A stretch of 32,927 nt of DNA from NCBI GenBank assembly GCA_964468725.1, contig CAYXVU010000044.1, positions 1-32,927 on the forward strand, written 5' to 3'. Each line of letters starts with the position of its first letter. Within the stretch, counting starts at the first letter, position 1. The notes under the pieces were generated by a model that worked only from the letters and a program-made list of their open reading frames with translations, did no database searches and had not been told where the DNA came from. Made by a program: the position numbers and the translations under genes. This document shows, piece by piece, positions 16,056-24,588 of the stretch. Origin of the DNA: CAYXVU01 sp964468725. Lineage in GTDB: Bacteria; Acidobacteriota; Blastocatellia; UBA7656.

Positions 16056-16253
16056 TCAGAAGCTCTCATATTTGAGATCAATGACCTTCGATTCATTCGA
16101 ACCAACGGTGACTTTGACCTCCCGCTGGCCAAAAGTTTCCTGCCAAGCTTTGAGGAAGTATCCTCCTGAAGGCACATCTTTGATAGACCCGGATGGGTCA
16201 GTCTCTTTGCCAATATCTCGTAGGTGGCCAGAGCCTTTTGCACATGCGACTCT
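16056..16253 (-). pseudogene. Remnant of a carboxypeptidase-regulatory-like domain gene
   Basis: The minus-strand frame ending at the TGA of 16056-16058 reads ...TDPSGSIKDVPSGGYFLKAW, then QETFGQREVKVTVGSNESKV and IDLKYESF. This matches the end of a transthyretin-like/CarboxypepD_reg domain (pattern DxxGxFxIxxVPxGxYxLxAWHExxGxxxxxVTV). The frame is closed by a stop just upstream (16254-16256), there is no start codon or RBS, and the strands preceding this block are missing, so only a fragment survives. It sits directly downstream of the acyl-CoA dehydrogenase. No insertion-sequence ends were seen. Confidence 0.6.
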
Positions 16254-16329
16254 TCAGTCGTCAATCTCAAGCACAGCCCTTGTTGGCTAACGCTTCTCAT
16301 TCTCTTGTAAACGGTCAGCGGCTCATTGC

Positions 16330-17472
16330 TTACTCTTTGAACCTCTTCAGCAACTCGCGGGCGATAATCATGCGTTGAATCTGATTCGTGCCTTCGACGA
16401 TTTGACCGATCTTCGCTTCGCGGAACAACGACTGCACCGGATAGTCTTCGCTGGTGCCATAGCCGCCATAAATCTGCACTGCGTCGGTCGTCACTTTCAT
16501 GGCCGTATCGGTCGCCAGCAACTTCGCCATCGAAGCGATAGCATTAAAGGGCAATCCGTGATCGCGCAGGTATGCCGCTTTGCGCGTCACACAACGCGCC
16601 GCTTCGATGCCTGCGGCCATATCGGCGAGCATGAATTGAATGCCTTGAAACTCGCTGATTGGTTTGCCGAAGGCGCGCCGCTCGACCGCATACTTCAATG
16701 CGTGATCGAAAGCGGCTTGCGCCAACCCTATCGAAGTGGCGGCGACGGTGATGCGTCCGGAATCGAGCGCCGTCATCGCCACTTTGAACCCTTCGCCCTC
16801 CTTGCCGATCAGATTGGCGCGCGGGATTTCGCAGTCTTCGAAAAAGACTTCGCGGGTGTGATGCGGCAGTCCCATCGGGCGCTCGCGCTTGCCAAAGGTT
16901 AATCCCGGCGCGCCCTTTTCAACGATGAATGAACTGATGCCTTTCGAGCCTTGTCCTTTTTCGGTCACCGCCATCACGATGTAGAGATCGGCTTCGCCAC
17001 CGTGAGTGATCCAGATTTTTTGCCCGCGCAAGATGTACTTGTCACCGCGCAGTTCGGCGCGCGTGTTGATGGATTGCGCGTCGGAACCGGCGTGCGGTTC
17101 GGTCAAACAAAACGCCCCTAAGAGTTCGGCGCGCGCCATCGCGGGCAGATAGTTTCGCTTCTGCTCGGCAGTCCCGAAGACGTTGAGAATCAACTGCGGC
17201 AACCCGTGTACAGAGAGCACGCTGTCGAGGTCGCTCTCTAAACGCGCGAGTTCTTCGAGCACGACGACATAGGTTGAATAGTCTAGTCCGCCGCCGCCAT
17301 ACTCGGTTGAAAACGGAATGGCCGCCAACCCCAATTCGCCCAGTTTGCGAAACAGCGGCCAAGGAAACTCTTCATGGCCATGCTGTTGACGGTAGGGGCG
17401 CACATCACCGGCGACGAACTCTTCAACCAATCTGCACAATTGCTGTTGTTCTTCGGTCAAGGTGTGATCCAT
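16330..17472 (-). CDS. Acyl-CoA dehydrogenase
   Basis: A 380-residue FAD flavoenzyme that oxidises acyl-CoA to trans-2-enoyl-CoA and passes electrons to electron-transfer flavoprotein. Family features: AFCLTEPHAGSD and KIWITHGGEADLYIVMA around the flavin, DSGRITVAATSIGLAQAAFDHALKY-type helix (split here in reading), FGKPISEFQGIQFMLADM, and the catalytic-base position Glu360 in QIVEGTNQIQR, as in short-chain and butyryl-CoA enzymes. The length is typical. RBS GGGAGG before the start. It lies 35 bases behind the SecD-like gene. Chain-length and branched-chain preference cannot be read from sequence. Confidence 0.93.
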   Translation of the reverse strand: MDHTLTEEQQQLCRLVEEFVAGDVRPYRQQHGHEEFPWPLFRKLGELGLAAIPFSTEYGGGGLDYSTYVVVLEELARLESDLDSVLSVHGLPQLILNVFGTAEQKRNYLPAMARAELLGAFCLTEPHAGSDAQSINTRAELRGDKYILRGQKIWITHGGEADLYIVMAVTEKGQGSKGISSFIVEKGAPGLTFGKRERPMGLPHHTREVFFEDCEIPRANLIGKEGEGFKVAMTALDSGRITVAATSIGLAQAAFDHALKYAVERRAFGKPISEFQGIQFMLADMAAGIEAARCVTRKAAYLRDHGLPFNAIASMAKLLATDTAMKVTTDAVQIYGGYGTSEDYPVQSLFREAKIGQIVEGTNQIQRMIIARELLKRFKE

Positions 17473-17507
17473 TACGTCCTCCCAATCATCCGGCTGATCG
17501 CGGGCGG

Positions 17508-18338
17508 TCAGTTCCCTTTCGAAAAGCCGCTTTCACTCCGCAGCGTCAATTTATGAGGCAAGCTTCCAGCGTTCAAAATGATGGCCAAATCTTCCGCCTC
17601 GGCTTTTGAAAACTGGCCGCTGATTTGGCCGCGATCACTGAGTTGCCCTTGCACCGTCGGCGCGGACTTAATTTCGTCATCGAATACGATAGCCAGCCGT
17701 TCGCCGACATTCTTGCCCGACCACTCTGCCATGCGAAGTGCGCCCTCCGGCAGAAGCTCGAAGCCAATGTGATAAGCGCGCCCGCCATATTGATCTTCTG
17801 CCGCGCTTGCCTGTCTCACATCGCTACCGGTCAAAAGCGGGGTTGCTTCCAGCACTCCCCACCCTTCTGACCCGCTATTCGAATTTGTCCTTTCGCGGTA
17901 GCGCGCAACTCTGTAGTTCCCGCTCGTCATTTTTCGCAGGGCCGATTCGGCTTCCTTTTGGGTCGCGTATGGCAAGATCGAACCCTTTGCGACGGGTGTG
18001 AGTTCCAACCTGCCCGAAGCGATGAGCAACGATTTCAAGCGCGCAAACTCCTCAACTTCAGGCACAAAGACCGCAAGGTGTTCGCCCTCCGTTGAACTGC
18101 GTTCGACCGCCGCTCCGGGCAACCCGAATTGCGACAGCCGCGCACGCAATACTTTGATCGTTTGCTCAACGTCCGCATCGCTAACAGTCGAAGCCGGTTT
18201 ATCGCCTAGTGTCAGCCCTAACCGCACGTTGTTTTTTTGCGGCGGGTTCAGCATCGACACAGCAACACAAGACGAAGCTGTCATCACACAGAGGCCGAGT
18301 GTTAAACTCAACCCAAGCCAATACCGTTTCGAATTCAT
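17508..18338 (-). CDS. SecD periplasmic-head-like lipoprotein without membrane domain
   Basis: A 276-residue protein. The N-terminus MNSKRYWLGLSLTLGL leads to TASSC24, a plausible lipobox, so it is probably a lipoprotein or otherwise exported. Two blocks match the first periplasmic domain of SecD: VEQTIKVLRARLSQFGLPG with VFVPEVEEFARLKSLLIASG and a following strand, and LTGSDVRQA ... GERLAIVFDDEIKSAPTVQG ... GQISGQFSKAEAEDLAIILN with AGSLP. In SecD this last block directly precedes the RND-type membrane helices, but here the protein stops. The start at 18338 is preferred over longer in-frame ATGs because AAGAGG precedes it. Role unknown; a stand-alone substrate-binding head is one idea. Confidence 0.75.
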   Translation of the reverse strand: MNSKRYWLGLSLTLGLCVMTASSCVAVSMLNPPQKNNVRLGLTLGDKPASTVSDADVEQTIKVLRARLSQFGLPGAAVERSSTEGEHLAVFVPEVEEFARLKSLLIASGRLELTPVAKGSILPYATQKEAESALRKMTSGNYRVARYRERTNSNSGSEGWGVLEATPLLTGSDVRQASAAEDQYGGRAYHIGFELLPEGALRMAEWSGKNVGERLAIVFDDEIKSAPTVQGQLSDRGQISGQFSKAEAEDLAIILNAGSLPHKLTLRSESGFSKGN

Positions 18339-18492
18339 AACCTCTTCCCTCATGGCGACGGTTGTAGAATATGCTGGCTGCGACCAACAGTAGTTCAGCC
18401 GTTGCAACTTGTAAAGCAGGGCGCGAGGCGGCCACTTCACCGCTGTCGCTCGACGCTAACGGCAAAGAAAAGAGAAGAAGTAGCCGCTATCC

Positions 18493-19686
18493 TCACCTTC
18501 TCATAATCGTCTTTGTCGGCGAGAGCATTTCATAAACGACGCCGCGCCACTCAATGCGTCGCGTCATCGCTGACCGGCAGAAGTTGTAGAGAAACAGCAG
18601 CGACGTAAGCGGCCAAAAGAGGACGAACATCCACCATAGGCGCGCGATCTCGCGGCCTGCGCCGACTACCGCCGCACGCGCCGCGAGCAATCGCAATACG
18701 CCTTTGAGCGAACCGAGCAGATAGATCAATGACAGCATCACGATTGCTGCGGTCAACGCTTTGCCTTGCCAAGCGGCCACGAGCGTACGTATCAAGCCGC
18801 TGAAAAAGACCGTGCAAAAGAGCGAATGCGAGATGATGCCCACCCACCAGATGCGCGGGCGATAGACGCGGGTGATCGTCACCTGTCGGGTCGTGAATTC
18901 CAATAACGACGCAAGGCTGGCGTCTTCACGCGAAGGCAGCAAAGATGCGGGCACAAAGCGAACCTCCAATCCGGCTTGCTGCATGGCTCGCGTCAGCGCG
19001 TAATCATCGCTCACCGCGCCCGCCCAACTCTCTCGCACACGCGCACGGTCGAAGCTGGTGACGAGCGTTGCCGTCGAACCGCCCCACGCAAAGTTGCGCC
19101 CGTGATCGCCGAGCGTCGTCGCTACCGAACCATTCCATGCCGAAAGCAACGCCGACCACAATCCGCCGCGCTTCGGCACATACCAACGATACCCCGTCGT
19201 CGCGCCAACCTTAGAGTCGGTCAGCGGCGCGATGAGCGAACTCAACCAGCGGGGATGAACCCGCGCATCCGAATCTACGAAGACCAATGCGTTGGTATCC
19301 ACGCTAACCTGATCGAGCGCGGCAAGCAGATTATTCACCTTCTCGCTGCGGTCGCGGCTCGGTGGCGCGATGACCAACTGTGAAGGGTGCTGCGGAAACG
19401 CGGCGCGGACGCGCTCGATGACAGGTCGCGCCGCATCGTCCGGCGATGCGACCGCAAAGATGACTTCGTAATTGGCATAGTCCTGTTCGAAGAGGGCGCG
19501 CAGATTCTCTTCCAACTCGTTATCCAACCCTTTGCAAGGGGCGAGGATGGCCGCTTTTGGGGCGAAGGGCGCAGGCGGTTGAGCACGCGCGCGGCGCACG
19601 AAAGCGAAGAAGCGAATGCCTTCCAGCAACGAGAAGATGCCTTGCAATAGGAGCAGCACGGCGAAGGTGTAGCAGATGGCGGTCAA
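18493..19686 (-). CDS. Family 2 glycosyltransferase, ceramide-glucosyltransferase/HpnI-like
   Basis: A 397-residue membrane glycosyltransferase. One N-terminal helix (about 3-27) is followed by a GT21-like catalytic domain: APCKGLDNELEENLRALFEQ, then VDSDARVH (Asp138, Asp140, the metal/nucleotide DxD), WGGSTATLV, and SDDYALTRAM (226-235) with the catalytic Asp, then RQVTITRVYRPR of the QxxRW type. Three or four C-terminal helices follow. Homologues put sugars on ceramide or on hopanoid/bacteriohopanetetrol precursors; a lipid acceptor is likely but unproven. The frame has no upstream ATG, so a TTG at 19684-19686 is taken as start. It follows msrQ by 40 bases. Confidence 0.82.
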   Translation of the reverse strand: MTAICYTFAVLLLLQGIFSLLEGIRFFAFVRRARAQPPAPFAPKAAILAPCKGLDNELEENLRALFEQDYANYEVIFAVASPDDAARPVIERVRAAFPQHPSQLVIAPPSRDRSEKVNNLLAALDQVSVDTNALVFVDSDARVHPRWLSSLIAPLTDSKVGATTGYRWYVPKRGGLWSALLSAWNGSVATTLGDHGRNFAWGGSTATLVTSFDRARVRESWAGAVSDDYALTRAMQQAGLEVRFVPASLLPSREDASLASLLEFTTRQVTITRVYRPRIWWVGIISHSLFCTVFFSGLIRTLVAAWQGKALTAAIVMLSLIYLLGSLKGVLRLLAARAAVVGAGREIARLWWMFVLFWPLTSLLFLYNFCRSAMTRRIEWRGVVYEMLSPTKTIMRR

Positions 19687-19726
19687 TGCGATGGTCAGTT
19701 ATTCGTAGACAGTCTTCGATTTTCCC

Positions 19727-20347
19727 TCACTCTGTCATCACTCCGTCGCGCGGCTCTTTGGCTGTGCGCGGCAGCCATTTCGCCAGCAAACGATAGCCGA
19801 GCAACAACCCCAAGGTGATCGCAAAGAGCAAGGGAACGCGCACATCGGCTTTCACCAGCATCCAGTAATGGATGACTCCGGCGACGGCTGCAACATACAC
19901 CAAGCGGTGCAGCCGGTTCCAGCGTTTGCCGCCCAATCGCTTCACCATCCGATTCGTCGAGGTAATGGCCAACGGAACCATCAGGAAGAAGGCTACCATG
20001 CCAAAGGCGATAAAGGGTCGTTGAAAGGTATCGGTTATCACGGCGCGAACATCGAAGACTTTATCGAACCAAACATAGGTCAACAAATGAAGGCTGCCAT
20101 AGAAAAATGCATACAGGCCGGTCATGCGTCGCAGTTGCACCATCCAGGGCAGGCCGAGCAATTTCCTGAGCGGCGTCACGGCCAGCGAGATGAGCAAAAA
20201 GACCAGCGTCAAAGTGCCGGTAACATGGGTGATGAATTCGAGAGGATTCGCGCCGAGTTGATTGCGCGCGCCATCCCAAAGGAGCATCGCCAACGGCACG
20301 AGGCTGTTGATGAAGACGACCAGCTTGGCAAATTTGATGTCTTTCAT
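19727..20347 (-). CDS. msrQ: Haem-binding membrane subunit MsrQ (YedZ)
   Basis: A 206-residue inner-membrane b-type cytochrome of the ferric-reductase-like domain family that passes electrons from the quinone pool to MsrP. Six hydrophobic segments are visible; haem-ligand candidates are the histidines in GSLHLLTYVW, NRLHRLVYV and GVIHYWML. The length matches E. coli MsrQ (211). The longer frame upstream to 20479 would translate the intergenic repeats (two TGWSAAV-DRLST copies), so ATG 20347 is chosen even though no strong RBS is seen. It is encoded downstream of msrP, as in most genomes. Confidence 0.92.
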   Translation of the reverse strand: MKDIKFAKLVVFINSLVPLAMLLWDGARNQLGANPLEFITHVTGTLTLVFLLISLAVTPLRKLLGLPWMVQLRRMTGLYAFFYGSLHLLTYVWFDKVFDVRAVITDTFQRPFIAFGMVAFFLMVPLAITSTNRMVKRLGGKRWNRLHRLVYVAAVAGVIHYWMLVKADVRVPLLFAITLGLLLGYRLLAKWLPRTAKEPRDGVMTE

Positions 20348-20353
20348 TTTGTC

Positions 20354-20466
20354 AGTTGAGAGGCGGTCTTTGACCGCCGCACTCCATCCCGTCGCGGTCA
20401 CAGACCGATCCTCAACAGGTGGTTGAGTTGAGAGGCGGTCTTCGACCGCCGCGCTCCATCCCGTCG
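20354..20466. repeat. Two 41-base direct repeats plus a third hairpin between msrP and msrQ
   Basis: Copies at 20354-20394 and 20426-20466 differ at two of 41 positions. Each holds a perfect hairpin, GGCGGTC, three-base loop, GACCGCC (20362-20378 and 20434-20450). Between them CGGTC-ACA-GACCG (20395-20407) makes a third, shorter hairpin. The differing bases leave the stems intact. No T-run follows. Similar palindromic units may be dispersed elsewhere in the genome, but none is seen in this window. Confidence 0.85.
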
Positions 20467-20496
20467 TCAGTTGAAGCACAACGGGCGACGGACGAA

Positions 20497-21462
20497 TCAG
20501 TAATTCTTCCGCAAATCCATACCCATATACAGGTGGGCGACTTGATCGGCATAGCCGTTGAAGAGCAGCGTATCACGCCGCCCGAATTCGCCGATGCGCC
20601 GCTCGGTCGCTTGGCTCCAACGTGGATGATCTACCTGCGGATTGACGTTCGAATAAAAACCATACTCGTTCGGCGCATAGGCCGCCCACGTCGTTTGCGG
20701 CATCTCGGCGACGAGGCGAATCTTAACGATGGATTTGATGCTCTTAAATCCGTACTTCCAGGGCACGACCAATCGCAGCGGCGCGCCATTTTGACCGGGC
20801 AGAGATTTGCCATACAACCCGGTCGCCAATAGCGTCAACGGATGCAGCGCTTCGTCTAATCGCAAGCCTTCGACATACGGCCAGTCGAGCACGGAGGTAC
20901 GCTGATTGGGCAGGCGTTCCGAGTCAAGCAGCGTGGTAAATTCAACGAACTGCGCGTCGGCCAGAGGTTCAACCTGCTTGAGTAAGGCGGCCAAAGGAAA
21001 TCCTAACCAGGGGATGACCATTGACCAGCCTTCGACGCAGCGCAGGCGATAGACGCGCTCTTCTTCGGGGCTGAGTTTGAGCAGATCATCAAGGTCAAAG
21101 ACTCGCGGTTTGTTGACCAACCCTTCGACGGCAACCGTCCATGGTTGCGTGATGAAGTTTTTGGCTTTATCAGCGACCGCAGATTTGTTGGTCGAAAACT
21201 CGTAGAAGTTGTTGTAGTTGGTGATGTCTTGAAATGGCGTCAGCGTTTCGCCGTCCGGGCTGCGCGGCACAGCGGCTTCGCCCGACGCTACTTCGACGGG
21301 CGCGGCTTTGCGGCTCGCGGCGGTAAAGGTTTTATAAAGCCACGCGGTTGCCGTCGTCGAAGCGGCAAGAATCGCTCCGCGTATAAAGTTGCGGCGATGG
21401 TGATAAATCTTTTCATCGGTAATCTCTCGGCTTTTGATCTCTTCGGGCTTCTTGATCAACAT
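20497..21462 (-). CDS. msrP: Methionine sulfoxide reductase catalytic subunit MsrP (YedY)
   Basis: A 321-residue molybdopterin-containing periplasmic enzyme that repairs oxidised methionine in envelope proteins. The twin-arginine signal is RRNFIRGAILAAST (23-36). The molybdenum ligand is Cys142 in YRLRCVEGWSMVIPWLGF, and later GQNGAPLRLVVPWKYGFKSIK matches the sulfite-oxidase fold. The NYNNFYEF segment near 82-89 is diagnostic for YedY. Start ATG 21462 is preferred to the GTG at 21468 because AGAAGAGAG is well placed for it. It precedes msrQ by 149 bases holding hairpin repeats. Confidence 0.94.
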   Translation of the reverse strand: MLIKKPEEIKSREITDEKIYHHRRNFIRGAILAASTTATAWLYKTFTAASRKAAPVEVASGEAAVPRSPDGETLTPFQDITNYNNFYEFSTNKSAVADKAKNFITQPWTVAVEGLVNKPRVFDLDDLLKLSPEEERVYRLRCVEGWSMVIPWLGFPLAALLKQVEPLADAQFVEFTTLLDSERLPNQRTSVLDWPYVEGLRLDEALHPLTLLATGLYGKSLPGQNGAPLRLVVPWKYGFKSIKSIVKIRLVAEMPQTTWAAYAPNEYGFYSNVNPQVDHPRWSQATERRIGEFGRRDTLLFNGYADQVAHLYMGMDLRKNY

Positions 21463-21576
21463 AATCACTCTCTTCTGATCGGCGAATCATGGGAAGCGCC
21501 GCCATTTCCTTGTGATGCTGCATGGGATTAGCGACCCCTTCCTCTCTTCTCTACGCGCTTCGGTTGCACAGCGGTT

Positions 21577-22407
21577 TCATTGCGCGGCACTGAGCGATAG
21601 AGTTGCCGCTCCGAGCACTTTGCGGCTTTCGCGTTCTTGTAAGAAGACGACGGCTCGCAAACGCTCCGTCACCCAATCTTTTTCCAATCGCAAAGCCGCC
21701 TTGGTTTCGAATACCATATTAGCGAGCGCATCAAGGCTGCCAATCTTTTCCAAACGGCGCACGACGGCGGTATGCGGGAGTTTGCGACCGGCATTCTCGC
21801 CGCGCGCTACGTGGGAGAGCAATCCGCTTTCGGTGATGGCGAGCATCACTTCTCCGGCATCGCCTTTGCTGAGGGGCGGCAAATTCTCGATTCGAACGGC
21901 GAGCGTCAACCCGGCGCGCGAAAGGTGAATGTCGGCTTTCGGTCGGCTGAGGGCTTCGGCAATCACGCTGCGAGCGCGACCGGCGTTGCTGCCGACAAAT
22001 TCGAACCGCCCGTCTACGACCATCTGCGGCGTGTAGATGCTGTTGAGGTCAAAGACGCGCCCGTAATCGCCCTGCCGGTCGCTGAACTGACGCGATGAGT
22101 AGGGGTCAGTCCAGCCAAGCCGGTTCCAATAGTCTACGTGTTCGCTGAGCGCGATGATCTCTGCGCCCGCGACCGGCTGCGTCTGTTCGAGGTTCTGTAA
22201 CAGAACATCGGCAGGCGGACAGCTTGAACAGCCTTCGGAGGTAAACAACTCGACTAAGACGGCGCGCTTCCCCGTCGTCGGCAGAGGCGAAGTGATCTCT
22301 TCGGTTGCCGCTTCCGACGTTGTGTAGCCGGTCAGGCGACGGTGAATGATGGTAACCGCAACGAGGGTTGCCAGTAGCAAAAGCGCAAAGAATATTTTGT
22401 AGGTCAT
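21577..22407 (-). CDS. DUF1223 thioredoxin-fold protein, membrane-anchored
   Basis: A 276-residue protein beginning with a hydrophobic segment (about 3-22: YKIFFALLLLATLVAVTII) acting as signal or anchor, then a thioredoxin-like domain whose LVELFTSEGCSSCPPADVLL holds a Cys-x-x-Cys pair typical of DUF1223. Further conserved blocks are LSEHVDYWNRLGWTDPYSS, YTPQMVVDGRFEFVGSN and the C-terminal beta-rich part. DUF1223 proteins are exported and of unknown function; a redox role is likely from the CSSC. Start 22407 has AAGGA in front; an ATG six bases upstream is the alternative. It may be the first gene of the msrP run; envelope redox fits that neighbourhood. Confidence 0.85.
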   Translation of the reverse strand: MTYKIFFALLLLATLVAVTIIHRRLTGYTTSEAATEEITSPLPTTGKRAVLVELFTSEGCSSCPPADVLLQNLEQTQPVAGAEIIALSEHVDYWNRLGWTDPYSSRQFSDRQGDYGRVFDLNSIYTPQMVVDGRFEFVGSNAGRARSVIAEALSRPKADIHLSRAGLTLAVRIENLPPLSKGDAGEVMLAITESGLLSHVARGENAGRKLPHTAVVRRLEKIGSLDALANMVFETKAALRLEKDWVTERLRAVVFLQERESRKVLGAATLSLSAAQ

Positions 22408-22527
22408 CTCCATCCTTTTTCAGGTGCGAGTTGCACCGCATCATTTTTCACCACTTTGCGGCTGCGAGCAAACGCACCCTCATCAGTAAATCGTATCTTC
22501 CCCTGACTTTATTCCCCAACGCAGCCC

Positions 22528-22556
22528 TTGAAATGGCTACACGTCGCCCTTATACT
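22528..22556 (+). promoter_or_regulatory. Strong-looking promoter of the GT2 gene
   Basis: TTGAAA (22528-22533), exactly 17 bases, TATACT (22551-22556). Both hexamers match the consensus in five (or four) of six positions. The leader to ATG 22642 would be about 80 bases. A second AT-rich tract TATATATAAC lies right before the ATG. Confidence 0.6.
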
Positions 22557-22641
22557 TTGCGCTTGATTTTATAACAACCCGCGCTCACCGCCGCGCATCA
22601 AAGTCGGCGTGAGGATTATAGATTTCGGATTATATATAACG

Positions 22642-24564
22642 ATGAACCAGCGATTACGACTCTCTCTATTCACGCTGCTGTTTTTTAGTTACGCCGCTGC
22701 CGCACAGGCGCAGAGCCCCGCCATTCGCGGCATCATCAAAGACCCCGATGGCACCGGAACCATCCCTTGGCTCTTTGTCAAAGCGCGCAATCTGGCGACC
22801 CGTGCCGAGGTCGAAATCAAGACTGACCGCAACGGCGCGTTCGTCTTTGACGCGCTGGAACCCGGTCGCTATGTGCTGACCGCGCAAAAACCCGGCATCG
22901 AACGCCTCATCCATCCGGTCATCGTCAGCGCAGGGCTGACCGTCGAAGTTGAACTCCGGGCTCTGCTGTTACGAGAAAGCGGCAATCCGGCGATAGATAA
23001 ATTCATCGCCTCTTCCAACGATCAAGGGGGAGCCTATCCGGCAGGCAATATCAGCTATCTCAACATCAACGATGCCTTCGATTGGTGGTTCATCTGGGCG
23101 TACTTCGGCATTCTGGGGTTGCTCTCGGCTTATGGGTTTTATCGCTATCGGCTGATCTATCTCTTCTTGCGCTATCGCAAGCACCCGCCGCAACCGAAAG
23201 GTAAATTCGACGAGGCGCACCTGCCGCGCGTCACCGTGCAGTTGCCGCTCTTCAACGAAATGTATGTGGCTGAGCGCCTGATTGATGCGGTCGTCAAATT
23301 GGAATACCCGCGCGCCTTGTTAGAGATTCAGGTACTGGACGATTCGACCGACGAAACGCGTGACATCGCGGCGCGCACCGTGCAGAAGTATCGCGAGCAA
23401 AACTTTGACATCTCTTACCATCACCGCGAGAACCGCGAAGGTTTCAAAGCCGGTGCGCTCGAAGCCGGATTGAAGAAAGCCAAAGGCGAACTGATTCTCA
23501 TCTTCGACGCTGACTTTACGCCGCGCCCCGATTGCATTCGCAAGATGCTCGACCATTTCACCGATGAAAAAGTCGGCATGGTGCAGATGCGTTGGAGTCA
23601 CATCAATGCCGACTATTCGTTGCTGACCAAACTGCAAGCCATCATGCTCGATGCCCACTTCGTCATTGAGCAGACGGCGCGCAATCGCTGCGGCGGGTTC
23701 TTCAATTTCAATGGTACGGCAGGAATGTGGCGACGCCAAACCATCGAATGGTCGGGCGGCTGGCAACACGATACGCTGGCCGAAGACACAGACCTCTCCT
23801 ATCGCGCTCAACTGATGGGCTGGCGATTCATCTATCTGGTTGACGAAGATGTGCCCGCCGAGTTGCCGGTGGATATGAGCGCCTTCAAATCGCAACAGAA
23901 ACGCTGGGCCAAAGGCGTCGTGCAAGTCGGACTCAAACTATTAGGCAGAATGTGGCGCGACCCGCGCTTGCCTTTGCAAGTCAAACTCGAACAGTTCTTC
24001 CGCTTGACCGGCAATCTGGCAGCGCCGCTGGTCATCGTGCTGGCGCTCATCAACTTCCCCATCTTGATCGTGCGCTACAATCAAGGCCTGTTTCACCTCT
24101 TTGCGCTCGATGTGCCGGTGCTGACCTTTTCGACCCTTTCGGTCATTGCTTATTACCTCATCACACAATGGCATCTGCACCCGCAGACCTGGAAAAAGAC
24201 GATCAAGTACATGCCTTTTGTGATGAGTATGGGCATCGCCCTGACCTTCTCGAACGCGCGCGCCGTATTCGAAGCGCTGCTAGGCGTCAAGACACCCTTT
24301 GTGCGAACCCCCAAATATAAGATTGAAAATCCGGGCGACGCGACTTGGCAAAAGAAGCAATACGTCGCGCGCCGCATCAAGCTGCCCTGGCTGGAGATGG
24401 CTTTTGCCGTCTATTTCTTCCTGACCATCGGCTACGCGGTCTATAGCCGGATTTTCGGCACGCTGCCGTTTCTCTTCATCTACTTTTTCGGCTATGCCTA
24501 TGCGGCGGTTGTGACGATCACGCAGGGGAGGTTTCGCAAGAATCGCAAGATCAGTGAGTCCTGA
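22642..24564 (+). CDS. Processive-type GT2 glycosyltransferase with N-terminal regulatory-like domain
   Basis: A 640-residue protein. A signal peptide (1-24, ending AQAQ) leads to a beta-sandwich similar to carboxypeptidase-regulatory domains (about 26-108, DRNGAFVFDALEPGRYVLTA). A first transmembrane helix at 149-167 precedes a cytoplasmic GT-A domain: DDSTDE (233-238), DAD (289-291), EDTD (381-384) and QQKRW (418-422), the D,D,D,Q(Q/R)xRW set of processive enzymes. Several C-terminal helices follow. Nearest familiar relatives are CslA/glucomannan and cellulose-synthase-like enzymes. The start at 22642 is preferred over a GTG at 22609. The fused extracytoplasmic domain may contact the polymer or wall; polymer unknown. 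Confidence 0.85.
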   Translation: MNQRLRLSLFTLLFFSYAAAAQAQSPAIRGIIKDPDGTGTIPWLFVKARNLATRAEVEIKTDRNGAFVFDALEPGRYVLTAQKPGIERLIHPVIVSAGLTVEVELRALLLRESGNPAIDKFIASSNDQGGAYPAGNISYLNINDAFDWWFIWAYFGILGLLSAYGFYRYRLIYLFLRYRKHPPQPKGKFDEAHLPRVTVQLPLFNEMYVAERLIDAVVKLEYPRALLEIQVLDDSTDETRDIAARTVQKYREQNFDISYHHRENREGFKAGALEAGLKKAKGELILIFDADFTPRPDCIRKMLDHFTDEKVGMVQMRWSHINADYSLLTKLQAIMLDAHFVIEQTARNRCGGFFNFNGTAGMWRRQTIEWSGGWQHDTLAEDTDLSYRAQLMGWRFIYLVDEDVPAELPVDMSAFKSQQKRWAKGVVQVGLKLLGRMWRDPRLPLQVKLEQFFRLTGNLAAPLVIVLALINFPILIVRYNQGLFHLFALDVPVLTFSTLSVIAYYLITQWHLHPQTWKKTIKYMPFVMSMGIALTFSNARAVFEALLGVKTPFVRTPKYKIENPGDATWQKKQYVARRIKLPWLEMAFAVYFFLTIGYAVYSRIFGTLPFLFIYFFGYAYAAVVTITQGRFRKNRKISES

Positions 24565-24588
24565 GCCGTGATGGGCGAAGAGTGAGAG

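Noticed and set aside
15998..16300. Minus-strand 100-codon frame after mqnD
   Set aside because: The real signal in this stretch is in a different frame (the domain remnant at 16056-16253); this frame shows no protein pattern.
20348..20479. N-terminal extension of MsrQ with a repeated TGWSAAV block
   Set aside because: The extension is translated hairpin repeat; the family begins just before the first membrane helix, matching ATG 20347.
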